In this document: positions 23,616 through 32,566 of the stretch, one piece after another | Position numbering within the stretch: position 1 is the first letter of the stretch | How the letters are laid out: the number at the start of each line of letters is the position of its first letter | Assembly: GCA_014729235.1 (NCBI GenBank) | Contig: WJKH01000058.1 | Coordinates: forward strand, 1-40,649 | DNA length: 40,649 nucleotides | Direction: 5' to 3' | Source: Candidatus Dojkabacteria bacterium | Lineage (GTDB): Bacteria; Patescibacteriota; Dojkabacteria; SC72; WJKH01 | Translations under genes and position numbers: made by a program | The notes under the pieces: model-generated | What the model saw: only the letters and a program-made list of their open reading frames with translations | Database searches by the model: none | What the model was told of the DNA's origin: nothing

Positions 23616-23645
23616 TTGATTTAATTTGCAAGAAGCTGATATACT
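23616..23645 (+). promoter_or_regulatory. Promoter of the CotH-type gene
   Basis: TTGATT (23616-23621), an 18-bp spacer, TATACT (23640-23645), about 28 nt before the ATG at 23674. It lies in the 121-bp divergent region. Confidence 0.5.
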
Positions 23646-23673
23646 GACATATTCACATCAACAAAATCGGAAC

Positions 23674-25386
23674 ATGAAGCATTCAGACCCCGAAAAAAAA
23701 GAGATCCTGACTAAAACCCTTGCTCTTTCAGGAACCATTATCGCCTTTGCATTTTTTTTGTTTTTCTCTTACCTTCAACAAGCCCAGACCAATAATCCGG
23801 GCACTCCGTATAACAAGATTGATCCTGCACTTCACGGCTACATGGCAAAAAATCCTCCTTACCCGTTTGAAAAAAAATACACCTTGCCTGTAATTTCAAT
23901 TACAACAGATGAAAAAAACCTGTGGGACCCTGAAATTGGAATATATGTCGAAGGGAATGACGATAACTTTAGACAAAAGGGTATGGAGTGGGAGCGGCCG
24001 GCAACTCTTCAGTACTACGATGCAACCCAAAAATTTCAATTCGAAATACCTTTTGGATTGAGAATGCATGGCGGAGCAACAAGGAAACACCCACAGAAAT
24101 CGTTTAAAGTTATAACCCGCCGTGAGTACGGACCAAGATACATTAACTATCCATTTTTTCCCGATCACAGATACACGAAATTTGACAGAATAATTTTAAG
24201 AAACTCAGGAAACGATTGGCGCTCTACAATGATCAGAGATGTGCTGATGCACAACTTAATGGCTCCATTTTTTGACAGCCTGGCTGGCACCCCAAGCGTT
24301 GTCTACCTCAATGGCGAGTACTGGGGAATTTACAATATTCGCGAAGAATTTGATGAACGCTACTTCAAAGAGACTTATGGTGCTAAAAAAACAAGAGTGG
24401 TAGTAATCGAGCCCAATCGTGATTATGATGGCTACCCTGATGTCGATATTGGAAGAGAAGGAGACGAACTGCATTATGTTGAGATGCGTGACTTTATTCT
24501 GCAAAATGACATGACAGATCCCGATAATTACGCCTACATACAAACCAAAATGGATACTGATAACTACATTGACTATCTACTTATCGGTATTTTCCTGCAC
24601 AAGACCGACTGGCTTGACCATAACTTTGCAATTTGGCGCTACAGAACTGAAGAGTATGATCCTAGTGCACCAGAGGCTCTGGACGGGAGATGGAGATGGC
24701 TTCATTTTGACATGGACTCGTGCATGACTGAAAGAAAAACTCCACCAGTCTTAGGAAATGATCGGCTTTATGACATGATCAAACCAGACCAGAAAAAGCC
24801 TTGGATCGCTGCTCTTTACCAGGCTTTACTTAAAAACGAGGACTTTAAGACTGACTTTATTAATCGCTACGCTGATCTTGTAAATACTAGATTCCGAAAA
24901 GAAGTTATCCTTGCCCAAATTGAAGACGCAGCGGATCAAATAAAACCTGAGCTGCCAAACCATATCGCCCGTTGGAAAGGAACACTGGACAAAGGCGGCA
25001 AACCTCCGTTCAGCTCTGTGGAGATGTGGGAAGAAAACCTAGACGTTCTAAGAAAGTTCGCTAATGTGCGAGCAGACTATACGCGTCAACACTTTATTAA
25101 CAACTTCAATTTACCCGGTCTTACCGAATTAAATCTCAACACATCGCCCGGGGATGGTGGCAGTATAAGGGTAAATTCAGTTTACTATTCAAGTTTCAGA
25201 TACAAGCCAATTTATTTTCAAGGCGTACCTATTGAGATTGAAGCTATTCCTGATGACGGCTTCCGTTTTGTAGGCTGGGAAGGTGATCTGCCGCCCGAAT
25301 TATCTAATCAAAGGTCCGTTACTGTTACTTTTGACGAAGATGTTTTCTATCTTTCTGCCGTTTTTGAAGAAGTTTCAGAAGAATAG
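23674..25386 (+). CDS. CotH-type kinase family protein, membrane-anchored
   Basis: 570 residues from MKHSDPEKK; an earlier ATG at 23626 would place it within the promoter. One membrane segment (TLALSGTIIAFAFFLFFSYL) follows the N-terminus. The CotH domain spans ~60-420: LRMHGGATRKHPQKSFKV, IILRNSGNDWRSTMIRD, YLNGEYWGIYNIREEFDERY, and WRWLHFDMDSCM with the metal-binding aspartates. CotH proteins are atypical kinases known to phosphorylate surface proteins, such as spore coat proteins in Bacillus. The C-terminal ~60 residues (AIPDDGFRFVGWEGDLP..VTVTFDEDVFYLSAVFEE) form a bacterial surface repeat domain. It likely acts outside the membrane, and the Ser-rich protein encoded divergently is a possible substrate (inference). 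Confidence 0.9.
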   Translation: MKHSDPEKKEILTKTLALSGTIIAFAFFLFFSYLQQAQTNNPGTPYNKIDPALHGYMAKNPPYPFEKKYTLPVISITTDEKNLWDPEIGIYVEGNDDNFRQKGMEWERPATLQYYDATQKFQFEIPFGLRMHGGATRKHPQKSFKVITRREYGPRYINYPFFPDHRYTKFDRIILRNSGNDWRSTMIRDVLMHNLMAPFFDSLAGTPSVVYLNGEYWGIYNIREEFDERYFKETYGAKKTRVVVIEPNRDYDGYPDVDIGREGDELHYVEMRDFILQNDMTDPDNYAYIQTKMDTDNYIDYLLIGIFLHKTDWLDHNFAIWRYRTEEYDPSAPEALDGRWRWLHFDMDSCMTERKTPPVLGNDRLYDMIKPDQKKPWIAALYQALLKNEDFKTDFINRYADLVNTRFRKEVILAQIEDAADQIKPELPNHIARWKGTLDKGGKPPFSSVEMWEENLDVLRKFANVRADYTRQHFINNFNLPGLTELNLNTSPGDGGSIRVNSVYYSSFRYKPIYFQGVPIEIEAIPDDGFRFVGWEGDLPPELSNQRSVTVTFDEDVFYLSAVFEEVSEE

Positions 25387-25761
25387 TAGTTTTTCCTGGA
25401 TGATCAGCAAAAACACTCCGCTGAAATTTAGCTGTTCCAAGTGGATTCGATTTTCAAGTTTCGCAGGCAGCGTGTTTTGAAGGAGGAGGGTGGGCCTGAG
25501 TTGTTAGCACCTAGTAACACTCTTCGGGTGTTCTGGGTTTCTGATTGTATGTTGCGCGATATTTTGCGCGGCATTTTCTTTTTGATTTTTCATTTGCATT
25601 GTGTCCAATAGCGCAAGACATCTCTCAATTTTCTTGGTATAATAGGCGTAGTTAAAGGTATTGTTGTCCACGTTGGTGGTCATTGTGTGGTCATGGGGTT
25701 TCCGTGTCATCGCTTAATGGCTTTGTTATAGGTTTATTTTATTTGTAATGGGGTGTTAATA
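25387..25761. other. Gap between CotH-type and TrmB-like genes
   Basis: The 375-bp gap holds one possible small gene on the minus strand (25504-25710) and a short AACAC/GTGTT hairpin with a TTCG-containing loop (25516-25532), which might end CotH transcription but has no T-run. I see no repeat copy here. Confidence 0.4.
25504..25710 (-). CDS. Possible small protein, 68 aa
   Basis: An isolated frame. A second ATG at 25683 gives 59 residues (MTTNVDNNTFNYAYYTKK). The central part (YYTKKIERCLALLDTMQMKNQKENAAQN) looks like an amphipathic helix. No homology recognised, no ribosome-binding site, and its 3' end overlaps a hairpin. Kept because the sequence composition looks protein-like and no gene lies opposite. 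Confidence 0.3.
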   Translation of the reverse strand: MTRKPHDHTMTTNVDNNTFNYAYYTKKIERCLALLDTMQMKNQKENAAQNIAQHTIRNPEHPKSVTRC

Positions 25762-26580
25762 ATGGATAACAACAAAAACGATAACTTTGATCTCAACAAC
25801 TTCTTTACAAACGATGAAATTTTTTTATTAAAAAACACTCTTGAGCTATCTGAAAATGAGATTTATGCATACATCGTTCTTACCCAAAACCCATACTCAA
25901 CAATTACTGAGTTAGCTAAGTATGCAGATTTTCCCCGAACTAATATGAATAGATACATCCAAAGATTATTAGAAAAGGGCTTGGTAACGCTCAACGAGAT
26001 CCGGCAGAATAAACTTTTCACCGTAGCAAATCCGGCCAAAATTCAGTTACTCATAAATGAGAAAGAGATTGAACTTCAAAATAAAAAACAGCAGTTAAGA
26101 TCTGTAACGGAAAAACTCCCGTCGTTAATGCATTCGATAAATTGCTTGAAATCTTATAGACGAAGTAAAGGAAAATATAGGAACGGAAAGAAATATGCTC
26201 AAGACATTTATACGCAGGCCTTCTCCTCAAAGGAGCTATGTTCATACGTGAGCCTTGAGTCTTCTCATACGTTTTTTCCTGAAAACGAAGAAAAGTATCT
26301 CACAATACAAGATACAAAACCTTCCAAGCAAGTTAAAGAAATCATCGATAAATCTAAAATCTCTGTCGAAAAAGCCAGCGAATATTCTAAGGCCCCAAAT
26401 TTCGACTTTATAGTTTCCCCCGTTGACATGAATCTATCCTCCGTTGATATCCTGATTTTTGACGGACGTGTAGCAATAGTCAACCTCAACAAAAAGATTT
26501 CAATTTGTGTCCTAAGCAACACATCCTACTACAAAAATTGTAAAGCCATATTTGATCTAATGTGGAATGTATTAATATAG
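25762..26580 (+). CDS. TrmB-like helix-turn-helix regulator (first of a tandem pair)
   Basis: 272 residues from ATG 25762; a GTG at 25753 is also possible. The N-terminal winged helix (~20-100) reads LELSENEIYAYIVLTQNPYSTITELAKYADFPRTNMNRYIQRLLEKGLVT, a TrmB/MarR-like arrangement. A coiled helix (EKEIELQNKKQQLRSV) follows. The C-terminal part (~135-272) looks like the degenerate phospholipase D-like effector domain of TrmB-type regulators, ending DILIFDGRVAIVNLNKK...YKNCKAIFDLMWN. The ligand is unknown. The next gene is a diverged paralogue with the same layout, 35 bp downstream, so this is an old duplication. Confidence 0.8.
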   Translation: MDNNKNDNFDLNNFFTNDEIFLLKNTLELSENEIYAYIVLTQNPYSTITELAKYADFPRTNMNRYIQRLLEKGLVTLNEIRQNKLFTVANPAKIQLLINEKEIELQNKKQQLRSVTEKLPSLMHSINCLKSYRRSKGKYRNGKKYAQDIYTQAFSSKELCSYVSLESSHTFFPENEEKYLTIQDTKPSKQVKEIIDKSKISVEKASEYSKAPNFDFIVSPVDMNLSSVDILIFDGRVAIVNLNKKISICVLSNTSYYKNCKAIFDLMWNVLI

Positions 26581-26615
26581 ACGGGTCTTAAATAAAATTA
26601 TTTACCTAAAATCAT

Positions 26616-27425
26616 ATGCAAGAATTTTACGATTACCACAAGATTCAAGACTTTATGTCAAATCTGGGGCTTAGCAAGGAAGAGCTTGACATCTACCTAA
26701 CACTACTGGACAAAGGAAAACTTAATAATACAGAGATTAGCAACACTACTAAAATCCCACGGACAACGGCCAATAGAAAAATTAAGCGATTACTAGGCAA
26801 CGGTTTAATCTCACAGAGCTCTAAGAATGGTCAGAAAACTTATATTGCTGAAAAGCCAGAGAAAATCGAACTCATGCTACGTCATAAGAAATTATATTAC
26901 GAACGGAAGATTCAGGAAAATCAAGATTCTATTAACGAATTACCTCATCTAATAAACTCGATATTTAATCTTATTCCAAACGGATCCGATAACACAGAGG
27001 CTATGGTGAAATATTATCAAGGGAGAAAAGGATATATCGATATATGTAATCGAGCACTGGAATTCGCCCAGGAAGAGATATTACAAATTTCAAACTGCGA
27101 AAAATGGAGAAGAATATTTACATCGGAATATTCACTTAACAACTACGTCCCACGGAGACTGAAAAAGAAAATTAGCGTACGAGCTCTAGTAACAAACAAT
27201 AAAAAAGGTAGAGAATTTCAGAAAGAAGGTGAAAAACTTAACAGAGAAACAAGATTCTTATCTGATAATGTGGATTTCAACGGATCACTCTTAATTTACG
27301 ATAACGAAGTATCAATACTTTTACCTCAGAAACCCTACATTGCAATCCTATTGACAAGCCAAGAAATATATCAAATATTCCTTAGCCTGTTCAATGACCT
27401 ATGGAAAAACTCCATCAAACCCTAA
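26616..27425 (+). CDS. TrmB-like helix-turn-helix regulator (second of a tandem pair)
   Basis: 269 residues. The winged helix LGLSKEELDIYLTLLDKGKLNNTEISNTTKIPRTTANRKIKRLLGNGLI parallels that of the upstream gene, and KPEKIELMLRHKKLYYERKIQENQ is the linker helix. The effector region (TEAMVKYYQGRKGYIDICNRAL near 130) is better preserved than in the first gene and resembles TrmB family members. The end, LLIYDNEVSILLPQ...YQIFLSLFNDLWKN, matches the first gene's end in pattern. The 3' end overlaps the convergent PAP2-like gene by 27 bp. Confidence 0.82.
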   Translation: MQEFYDYHKIQDFMSNLGLSKEELDIYLTLLDKGKLNNTEISNTTKIPRTTANRKIKRLLGNGLISQSSKNGQKTYIAEKPEKIELMLRHKKLYYERKIQENQDSINELPHLINSIFNLIPNGSDNTEAMVKYYQGRKGYIDICNRALEFAQEEILQISNCEKWRRIFTSEYSLNNYVPRRLKKKISVRALVTNNKKGREFQKEGEKLNRETRFLSDNVDFNGSLLIYDNEVSILLPQKPYIAILLTSQEIYQIFLSLFNDLWKNSIKP

Positions 27426-27983
27426 CAAAAACCAAACAACACAAAAACAAACAACACCAAGCAAAACCCCACCCAAAGTCTGCTTCCAGGAATGCTTCCG
27501 CAACACAACCCGTGACCAGGCAACAACAGGCAACAAGAAAAACAACAACCCAAACACCCGATCAACACAAGCCAAACCTGCAAACAAAATCACATCAAAA
27601 GCAAGATGCCCACTGATTTTCCAGACAAGATTAATTAAAATAATTGAGATAAGACAGAGAGCCAAAGCAAAAGCAATAAGCTGAAGAATTGGAATAGCAT
27701 GAGAAATAAAACCCGATAAAACAAAGAAAATAGTAACAATTGAGAAATAAAGCGGACGCTCACTCTTTTTGGTGATCTCAAAATCAGAAACAAGCTTGAA
27801 CTGAATAAACGCTCCAATCAAAGCAAAAGGTAAAACAGACTGCAAAATAATATTTAGAAAAACCAAGAGAGGCTCATTATATTCCGGCAACACGAGATAA
27901 AGAATAAACTGTACAGGGCCAAAGAGGATAAATGGGTTAAGCAGAGTGGTAATTGTTTTAAAAAAGACATACCGTTTTTTCAT
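27399..27983 (-). CDS. PAP2-like membrane phosphatase
   Basis: 194 residues with about six hydrophobic segments. Features of the PAP2 superfamily: SDFEITKKSERPLYF (the K..RP motif region), KISGH (the SGH motif) near residue 125, and SRVVLRKHSWKQTLGG (SR-x5-H). The aspartate that usually follows the last histidine by three residues is replaced by Gln, so catalysis may be altered. It probably dephosphorylates a lipid pyrophosphate or phosphatidate in the membrane. A TAAAAT box (27992-27997) lies 8 nt before the ATG. The gene's 3' half has unusual AC-rich plus-strand composition. It overlaps the second TrmB-like gene by 27 bp, tail to tail. Confidence 0.75.
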   Translation of the reverse strand: MKKRYVFFKTITTLLNPFILFGPVQFILYLVLPEYNEPLLVFLNIILQSVLPFALIGAFIQFKLVSDFEITKKSERPLYFSIVTIFFVLSGFISHAIPILQLIAFALALCLISIILINLVWKISGHLAFDVILFAGLACVDRVFGLLFFLLPVVAWSRVVLRKHSWKQTLGGVLLGVVCFCVVWFLLGFDGVFP

Positions 27984-28375
27984 ACGCTATAATTTTATCA
28001 TATAAGATAACGCGATGCCCTTTTGTAAAAATCCATAACATACACTCCTTATCATATCGCTTATCCTGTCCCATGGCTTACGGGATTGAGCTCTGCGACC
28101 GCCAAAGCCTCCAAACTCAACTAATCTTCAACACTAACCAATCCTAATCTGCATATCCAATATTTAGAAGAGGGCGTTGTGGTAAATCTAACTCTTTAGA
28201 TGGTATAATGGCACAATAAAAATAAGCGTTGGGTTTGGAACCTGATGGAAAGCTGGGACCTCTTTCCCCTAAAATAGCATATTGCTTGCCACTTCGTTAT
28301 CTGCTCTCGATCGGCATCACAAACCCTCACGGTTCGTGTACGCTCGTTCGTTTGATAAAAATTTATCGATTACAA
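27984..28375. other. Intergenic region upstream of the hybrid kinase
   Basis: The 392-bp gap holds an extended -10 box TGG-TATAAT (28204-28209) pointing toward the kinase, which would give a ~160-nt 5' leader. A frame reading from TTG at 28229 into the kinase is open, but its sequence (PLRYLLSIGITNPHGSCTLV) does not look like part of the protein. No tRNA or repeat-family copy is seen. Confidence 0.4.
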
Positions 28376-30253
28376 ATGTATAAAAATACGGTAAAAAGGC
28401 TACTAAACTTTCCAAAGAGGGCTTATAAATCAATGCTGACCCTTGTCGGCAATACGCTAACAAGCCGTAAGAGGTTCCCTGAACAGAACATTTTAACCGT
28501 TATTCAGGAAAGAAAAATCAAGGTGGTAGCAACTACAATTCAATGTGCACTCATAATAGCCACCATGATAATGACAATTGGAGCAGGGAATCAGCTCTTC
28601 AGTAGAGTCTCCCTGCTATTTACGGCATTGCTTTTAGGCCTTTCCACTATTAGTGTTCTTTCCATTCGAAAAGGGCATTACAATTTCAGTAAGTATTTTT
28701 CCCCGGGGTTTATGCTTATTGGAGCATCATATTTAAATTACCACTTTGGTCCGTACATTCCTGCAACAATGGGCTTTACACTTGCAGTGCTGTTTGCAGC
28801 TATGCTTTTATCAAAAACTGAAGCTGTTATATTTACCGTTCTATTGATAATTCTAAACGCTCTAACTTTTAGACTGCACACACTTTCTCACTACGCTGCA
28901 CAACATACAAATACATTTCCATTACAGCTGCTATTATTAAACTGTACGCTGTTTTATCCAACAATTGTAACACTGGTCAGCTTTTCCGAAGATCTGCTTA
29001 CCAACTCTCTTAAAAAAATTACCAGACAATCAATAAAGCTTAAAAAGGAAATAGTCAACCACAAGAAAACGCTTCGGGCTTTGAGACAGACCAGTAAGTT
29101 CCTCGAGAAGTCAAGAAAGGATGAGGAGAATCTATTTGCGAATATGAATCATCAACTTAGAACCCCGATTACCGCGATTACCGGAATTTCAGAGCTCCTT
29201 GCGGATACCGATCTGACATCGGTTCAAGAAAACTATGTTCGAAATCTAATTACTTCAAGCAACAGCTTATCAGATCTTGTAAATGACATATTAGACTTTT
29301 CAAAAGCACGAAGTACCGAAATCGAGGTTTATGAAGAAATTTTCACTTTTCAATCGATTTTCGATAAAGTTCTTCAAATACTTAGTCTCAAAGCAGTAGA
29401 AAACAATAACGTGATTGAAACTCACTTAGATTGCGATACAAAAATACCTCTAAAAGGAGACTCCCAAAAAATAACCCAAATTTTAAGCAACTTACTAGAT
29501 AATTCGATAAAATTTACTAGAAATGGAAAAATTAAACTATCAACCCAACTTCTTGAGCAACGGAACGACAAAGTCAAAGTTAAAGTAACAGTATCCGACA
29601 ATGGAATTGGCATTGCCAAGAAAGATATAGCAAGAGTCTTTGAAACCTATCAAAGCGTAAACCCTCATTCTCAAGGAACCGGACTCGGGCTCGCTATAGT
29701 CAAACAACTAACTAAATTACTTTCCGGACAAGTTAATATCGAATCAAAACTGAAAAAAGGTACAACTGTCTCTCTAATCCTGCCTCTTAAATTAGCTTCT
29801 AAGAATGAGAAATTACCAACTAACGCCGGTCCAAAGTTAGGTTCCATAAGAACGTCTGATAAAATGATAACTATCAAGAAAAATCTCTCCCGTTTGAGAG
29901 TTCTTCTTATCGAAGACGATGATTTAAACAGATTAGTCATTACTGAACTGCTAAAAAAGTACGCTATACAGCCTATCACAGCAAAATGTGGAAATGAGGC
30001 TGTCAATTTATTAAAAAAAGGGAAGTTTAACTTGCTTATTACTGATCTTAATTTACCAGGAAAACTTGCCGGAATCGAATTAATTGAAACTGCAAAAGAA
30101 CTAAAACCAAATCTTAAAATTATTGTAATCAGTGCATTTTCAGACGAAAAAGTTATCCAGAAAGCGTTTTCCGCCGGAGCTGATGCTTACGCTGTAAAAC
30201 CATTCAATAACGATCAAATTTTAAGCACGATCTATAATGTATTAGGAAAATAA
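28376..30253 (+). CDS. Hybrid sensor histidine kinase with C-terminal receiver
   Basis: 625 residues from ATG 28376 (MYKNTVKRLL). Residues ~50-210 contain about six membrane helices with short loops and no large extracytoplasmic domain. A coiled helix follows. HisKA has the phospho-accepting H259 (FANMNHQLRTPITAITG). HATPase_c has N (LLDNSIKFT), G1 (VSDNGIGIAKKD) and G2 (GTGLGLAIVKQL) boxes. The C-terminal receiver (~510-625) has the acidic pair EDD in LLIEDDDLNR, phospho-acceptor D557 (LLITDLNLPG) and K608 (AVKPF). There is no HPt domain in the protein, so onward transfer needs a separate HPt such as the one at 15406. The signal is unknown. Confidence 0.93.
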   Translation: MYKNTVKRLLNFPKRAYKSMLTLVGNTLTSRKRFPEQNILTVIQERKIKVVATTIQCALIIATMIMTIGAGNQLFSRVSLLFTALLLGLSTISVLSIRKGHYNFSKYFSPGFMLIGASYLNYHFGPYIPATMGFTLAVLFAAMLLSKTEAVIFTVLLIILNALTFRLHTLSHYAAQHTNTFPLQLLLLNCTLFYPTIVTLVSFSEDLLTNSLKKITRQSIKLKKEIVNHKKTLRALRQTSKFLEKSRKDEENLFANMNHQLRTPITAITGISELLADTDLTSVQENYVRNLITSSNSLSDLVNDILDFSKARSTEIEVYEEIFTFQSIFDKVLQILSLKAVENNNVIETHLDCDTKIPLKGDSQKITQILSNLLDNSIKFTRNGKIKLSTQLLEQRNDKVKVKVTVSDNGIGIAKKDIARVFETYQSVNPHSQGTGLGLAIVKQLTKLLSGQVNIESKLKKGTTVSLILPLKLASKNEKLPTNAGPKLGSIRTSDKMITIKKNLSRLRVLLIEDDDLNRLVITELLKKYAIQPITAKCGNEAVNLLKKGKFNLLITDLNLPGKLAGIELIETAKELKPNLKIIVISAFSDEKVIQKAFSAGADAYAVKPFNNDQILSTIYNVLGK

Positions 30254-30356
30254 AAGAATTAGTTCTTTCTGTAGGAACTTATCATCAAGAACTATTCAAG
30301 ACCTCTCGACAAAATACATTGTGCCTGATATTGTATCGGTGTATTTGATTTAGATC

Positions 30357-30459
30357 AAACGGGTATCCTAAACCCATATTCCGCCATGACTGGCAGAGTA
30401 TCTACCCGTTTATCTTCGTGCTCGGGAATACAAATCCTTGCCTGTGGGCCTTCGCCCAC
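30357..30459 (+). other. Hairpin-forming region before the frameshifted surface gene
   Basis: AAACGGGTA (30357-30365) pairs with TACCCGTTT (30403-30411). Downstream, GTGGGC (30444-30449) pairs with GCCCAC (30454-30459) across a CTTC loop with no T-run. ACCCGTTTATC also occurs at 20801-20811 in the structured gap there, and AAACGG/CCGTTT at 5320-5338. It may be an RNA leader or a terminator of the kinase gene. Confidence 0.35.
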
Positions 30460-30495
30460 TTAAGAATAAATATTTAAATTTTTAAACTTAATATA

Positions 30496-31372
30496 ATGCC
30501 CCCAAAAAACAAAATAATACTATCTTGATTATTGCATTAGTCGTGGTGTTCCTGGCTCTAGTCGGAATTACTGCACTTGTTTTACCAAAAATGCTTTCAA
30601 AATCAACTCCGCCTGCCACAGACAGTCTACCAATTGATTCCACAACAGATACAGATAGCCTGATATGCCCGATTTGTCGGATGAAAACCCGCCTGTAGAC
30701 CAAATCCCAACCGAACCCTCAAAAGATGATCCATTTACCGAGCCCGGGGAACCCGCAAAACCAACCCAGAACACCACCAACTCAACACAATCACACACTT
30801 TCTTAAATAGTCAGGGAGAAAAGCTGTTTACACTGACTTTCGATAAAGATTTCGGGATAGATCAATTCTCAATTGCAAATAAACAGGATTATATTGAACT
30901 GAAAGATAATCCACAAAATTCAGGTTCACAAACAAATGTTTTTACCTATTTTCCAAACGAACAGTCAATGACTAAATACTTTCAAGGCAATGAAACCCAT
31001 GACTATGACCTAAGCTATCCACTTACGGATAAAGATAAAAACTTGAATAAGCCATATATTTACTATCACAGCGATGGAACTTCCGCACCCCATGGGATGT
31101 TTTATGATCGGGATTATTCGCAAAAAGTTGATGGCTTCAGAGCTGCATTAATCACTTCATACCACAATCTAGCACCAAGTGGGCCTGCGCTCTATGATCC
31201 TGACTCATCATTGACAGACACTTCGTACTGCGTAATTGACATTTTTGATATCGATTATAATTCAACCGGATATTTAGTATTTAGCGGTAAGCGTTCTGCA
31301 GGATCAACCGAAAACTTTTGCAAGACTTTGCTAAAGCTGGATTCATTTGATATTCAACTCGCTGCTGAGTAG
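30496..31372 (+). pseudogene. Membrane-anchored surface protein, interrupted by two frameshifts
   Basis: The intact portion is 30665-31372 (235 residues), a Pro/Thr/Asn-rich linker followed by a beta-rich domain I do not recognise (EKLFTLTFDKDFGIDQF..., FPNEQSMTKYF, ALITSYHN). Just upstream in another frame a perfect membrane anchor is encoded (ILIIALVVVFLALVGITALV) plus more of the same linker (STPPATDSLPIDSTTDTDS). ATG at 30496 opens MPPK..., but the frame breaks in the homopolymer C5A6. Adding one base there restores MPPKKQNNTILIIALV. A second single-base shift near 30657-30662 joins the linker to the main frame. It is either a decaying gene, assembly errors, or less likely programmed frameshifting. 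Confidence 0.65.
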
Positions 31373-31491
31373 AACGAGTCAGACTTCGTAAACCTGGACA
31401 CATTATTAAGTAATGTGAGTTACTAAATCCAAAAATTAATGGAGCAATAATATTTGGGTCTCGAATGCCATATATTAACAATTACGAAAGA

Positions 31492-31598
31492 AGATTGCAG
31501 TTGAAAAGCGCACAGCCAAGGGGTTTAAGGCAGGTGAGAATGTCCTAATATTATTGCAACAAGTCTCTGTCGGCTTTTCAGGCAAGATTATTTCAGAA
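31492..31598 (+). repeat. Intergenic inverted-repeat element, copy C
   Basis: 107 bp from TTACGAAA to TTTCAGAA. It contains TTGCAGTTGAAAAGCGC, GGGGTTTAAGG and GTCGGCTTTTCAGGCAAG. The outer stem is TTGC/GCAA here instead of CTGCA/TGCAG in copy B, a paired change. The central part is shorter than in the others. A second partial end-like sequence (GTGAGTTACTAAATCCAAAAATTAAT, given here as two parts) begins near 31416. Copy C ends 14 bp before the ATG at 31613. Confidence 0.8.
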
Positions 31599-31612
31599 TT
31601 CAAATTATCACT

Positions 31613-32503
31613 ATGAACTACCTACCAACAATAAAACAAGGCATAACCGATAACAACCTGCCCAACGAAGTTGGACAATTACTCAGCGCATTCAATAATT
31701 TTGATCTGAAGGAACATATTAAAAAAACTGGCATCAAGAAATCTGCGGCTCTAATCTCGAAGGCCGCTCGCATTGGAGAAAAGATTGACCTGCAAGAAAT
31801 TGAAAAAGAAACCCTACAAACTGTTCAAAAAATCCAACCCAACATTAAAATTAAAAAGTTCCCATTTTACTTTATCTATGCAGGATCAGGTACCGATGCA
31901 AAATCCTTTGGAGGAACAGCTGTAGTCATAAATCTTGGATATTACGCTGCACAATTAAAAGGAGCTATTAAAACCAATAACAAAGTCCCGAAAACAGTCC
32001 GCGATCAAATTTTAGCAGCCTCAATTCACGAAGGAGTACACGTTTTTCTGAATCAATTAGGCTTGAGCTGGAAACATTCAAATCAAGATGAAATCTGGAA
32101 TATTATCTGGGAGGACGGCCTGGCAACTTATATGGAGCCTACTCATTTTGGTCCATCCACGGATTACTATTCTGAAAATAACTTCTGGCTAGTGATCATA
32201 TCCAAATGGCTTGATGCTAAAGAAGATTCTAAGCGCAAAAAAGTCATCTACGAAGCTCTGAAAAGCAAGGTTATGAAAAAAATTGGTCAGAGACAAATTC
32301 AGGCGGCGATCTCATCTCTCAAAAGAGGCGTGAAACCTGAGGATATTTTTACTGATCTATTGTTTGTTTCAAATGGACCCGCTTATCACATCGGTCGGTT
32401 TCTATGGGAAAGAGAGCTTGCGAAAGGGAAGAGTTTACATGAGCTAGTGGAAGAGGGGAGTTCAAAAGTAACTGGTTGGATAAAGCACATCCCCAGCACT
32501 TGA
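31613..32503 (+). CDS. Putative zinc metallopeptidase (HExxH), DUF2268-like
   Basis: 296 residues with no signal peptide. The zinc-binding motif HEGVH lies in AASIHEGVHVFLNQLG near residues 143-147. The third-ligand glutamate is probably in WEDGLATYMEP about 25 residues later. SNGPAYHIGRFLWERELAKGKSLHELVEEG near the C-terminus matches the tail of DUF2268-type predicted proteases. The N-terminal ~75 residues are helical. The substrate is unknown. The ATG follows repeat copy C directly. The nucleoside phosphorylase gene starts 64 bp downstream. Confidence 0.75.
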   Translation: MNYLPTIKQGITDNNLPNEVGQLLSAFNNFDLKEHIKKTGIKKSAALISKAARIGEKIDLQEIEKETLQTVQKIQPNIKIKKFPFYFIYAGSGTDAKSFGGTAVVINLGYYAAQLKGAIKTNNKVPKTVRDQILAASIHEGVHVFLNQLGLSWKHSNQDEIWNIIWEDGLATYMEPTHFGPSTDYYSENNFWLVIISKWLDAKEDSKRKKVIYEALKSKVMKKIGQRQIQAAISSLKRGVKPEDIFTDLLFVSNGPAYHIGRFLWERELAKGKSLHELVEEGSSKVTGWIKHIPST

Positions 32504-32566
32504 ACTCTGAAGTCGAAAATCTAGACGTGGAGAATTTACTTTATTTAAAAAAGATATTTACAAACA

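Noticed and set aside
27394-27684. Plus-strand Thr/Gln/Lys-rich frames after the second TrmB-like gene
   Set aside because: They are antisense shadows of the AC-rich 3' half of the PAP2-like gene, which has family motifs.
28229-28375. TTG start adding 49 residues to the hybrid kinase
   Set aside because: The added sequence is compositionally unlike the protein, and ATG 28376 gives a normal basic N-terminus before the membrane helices.
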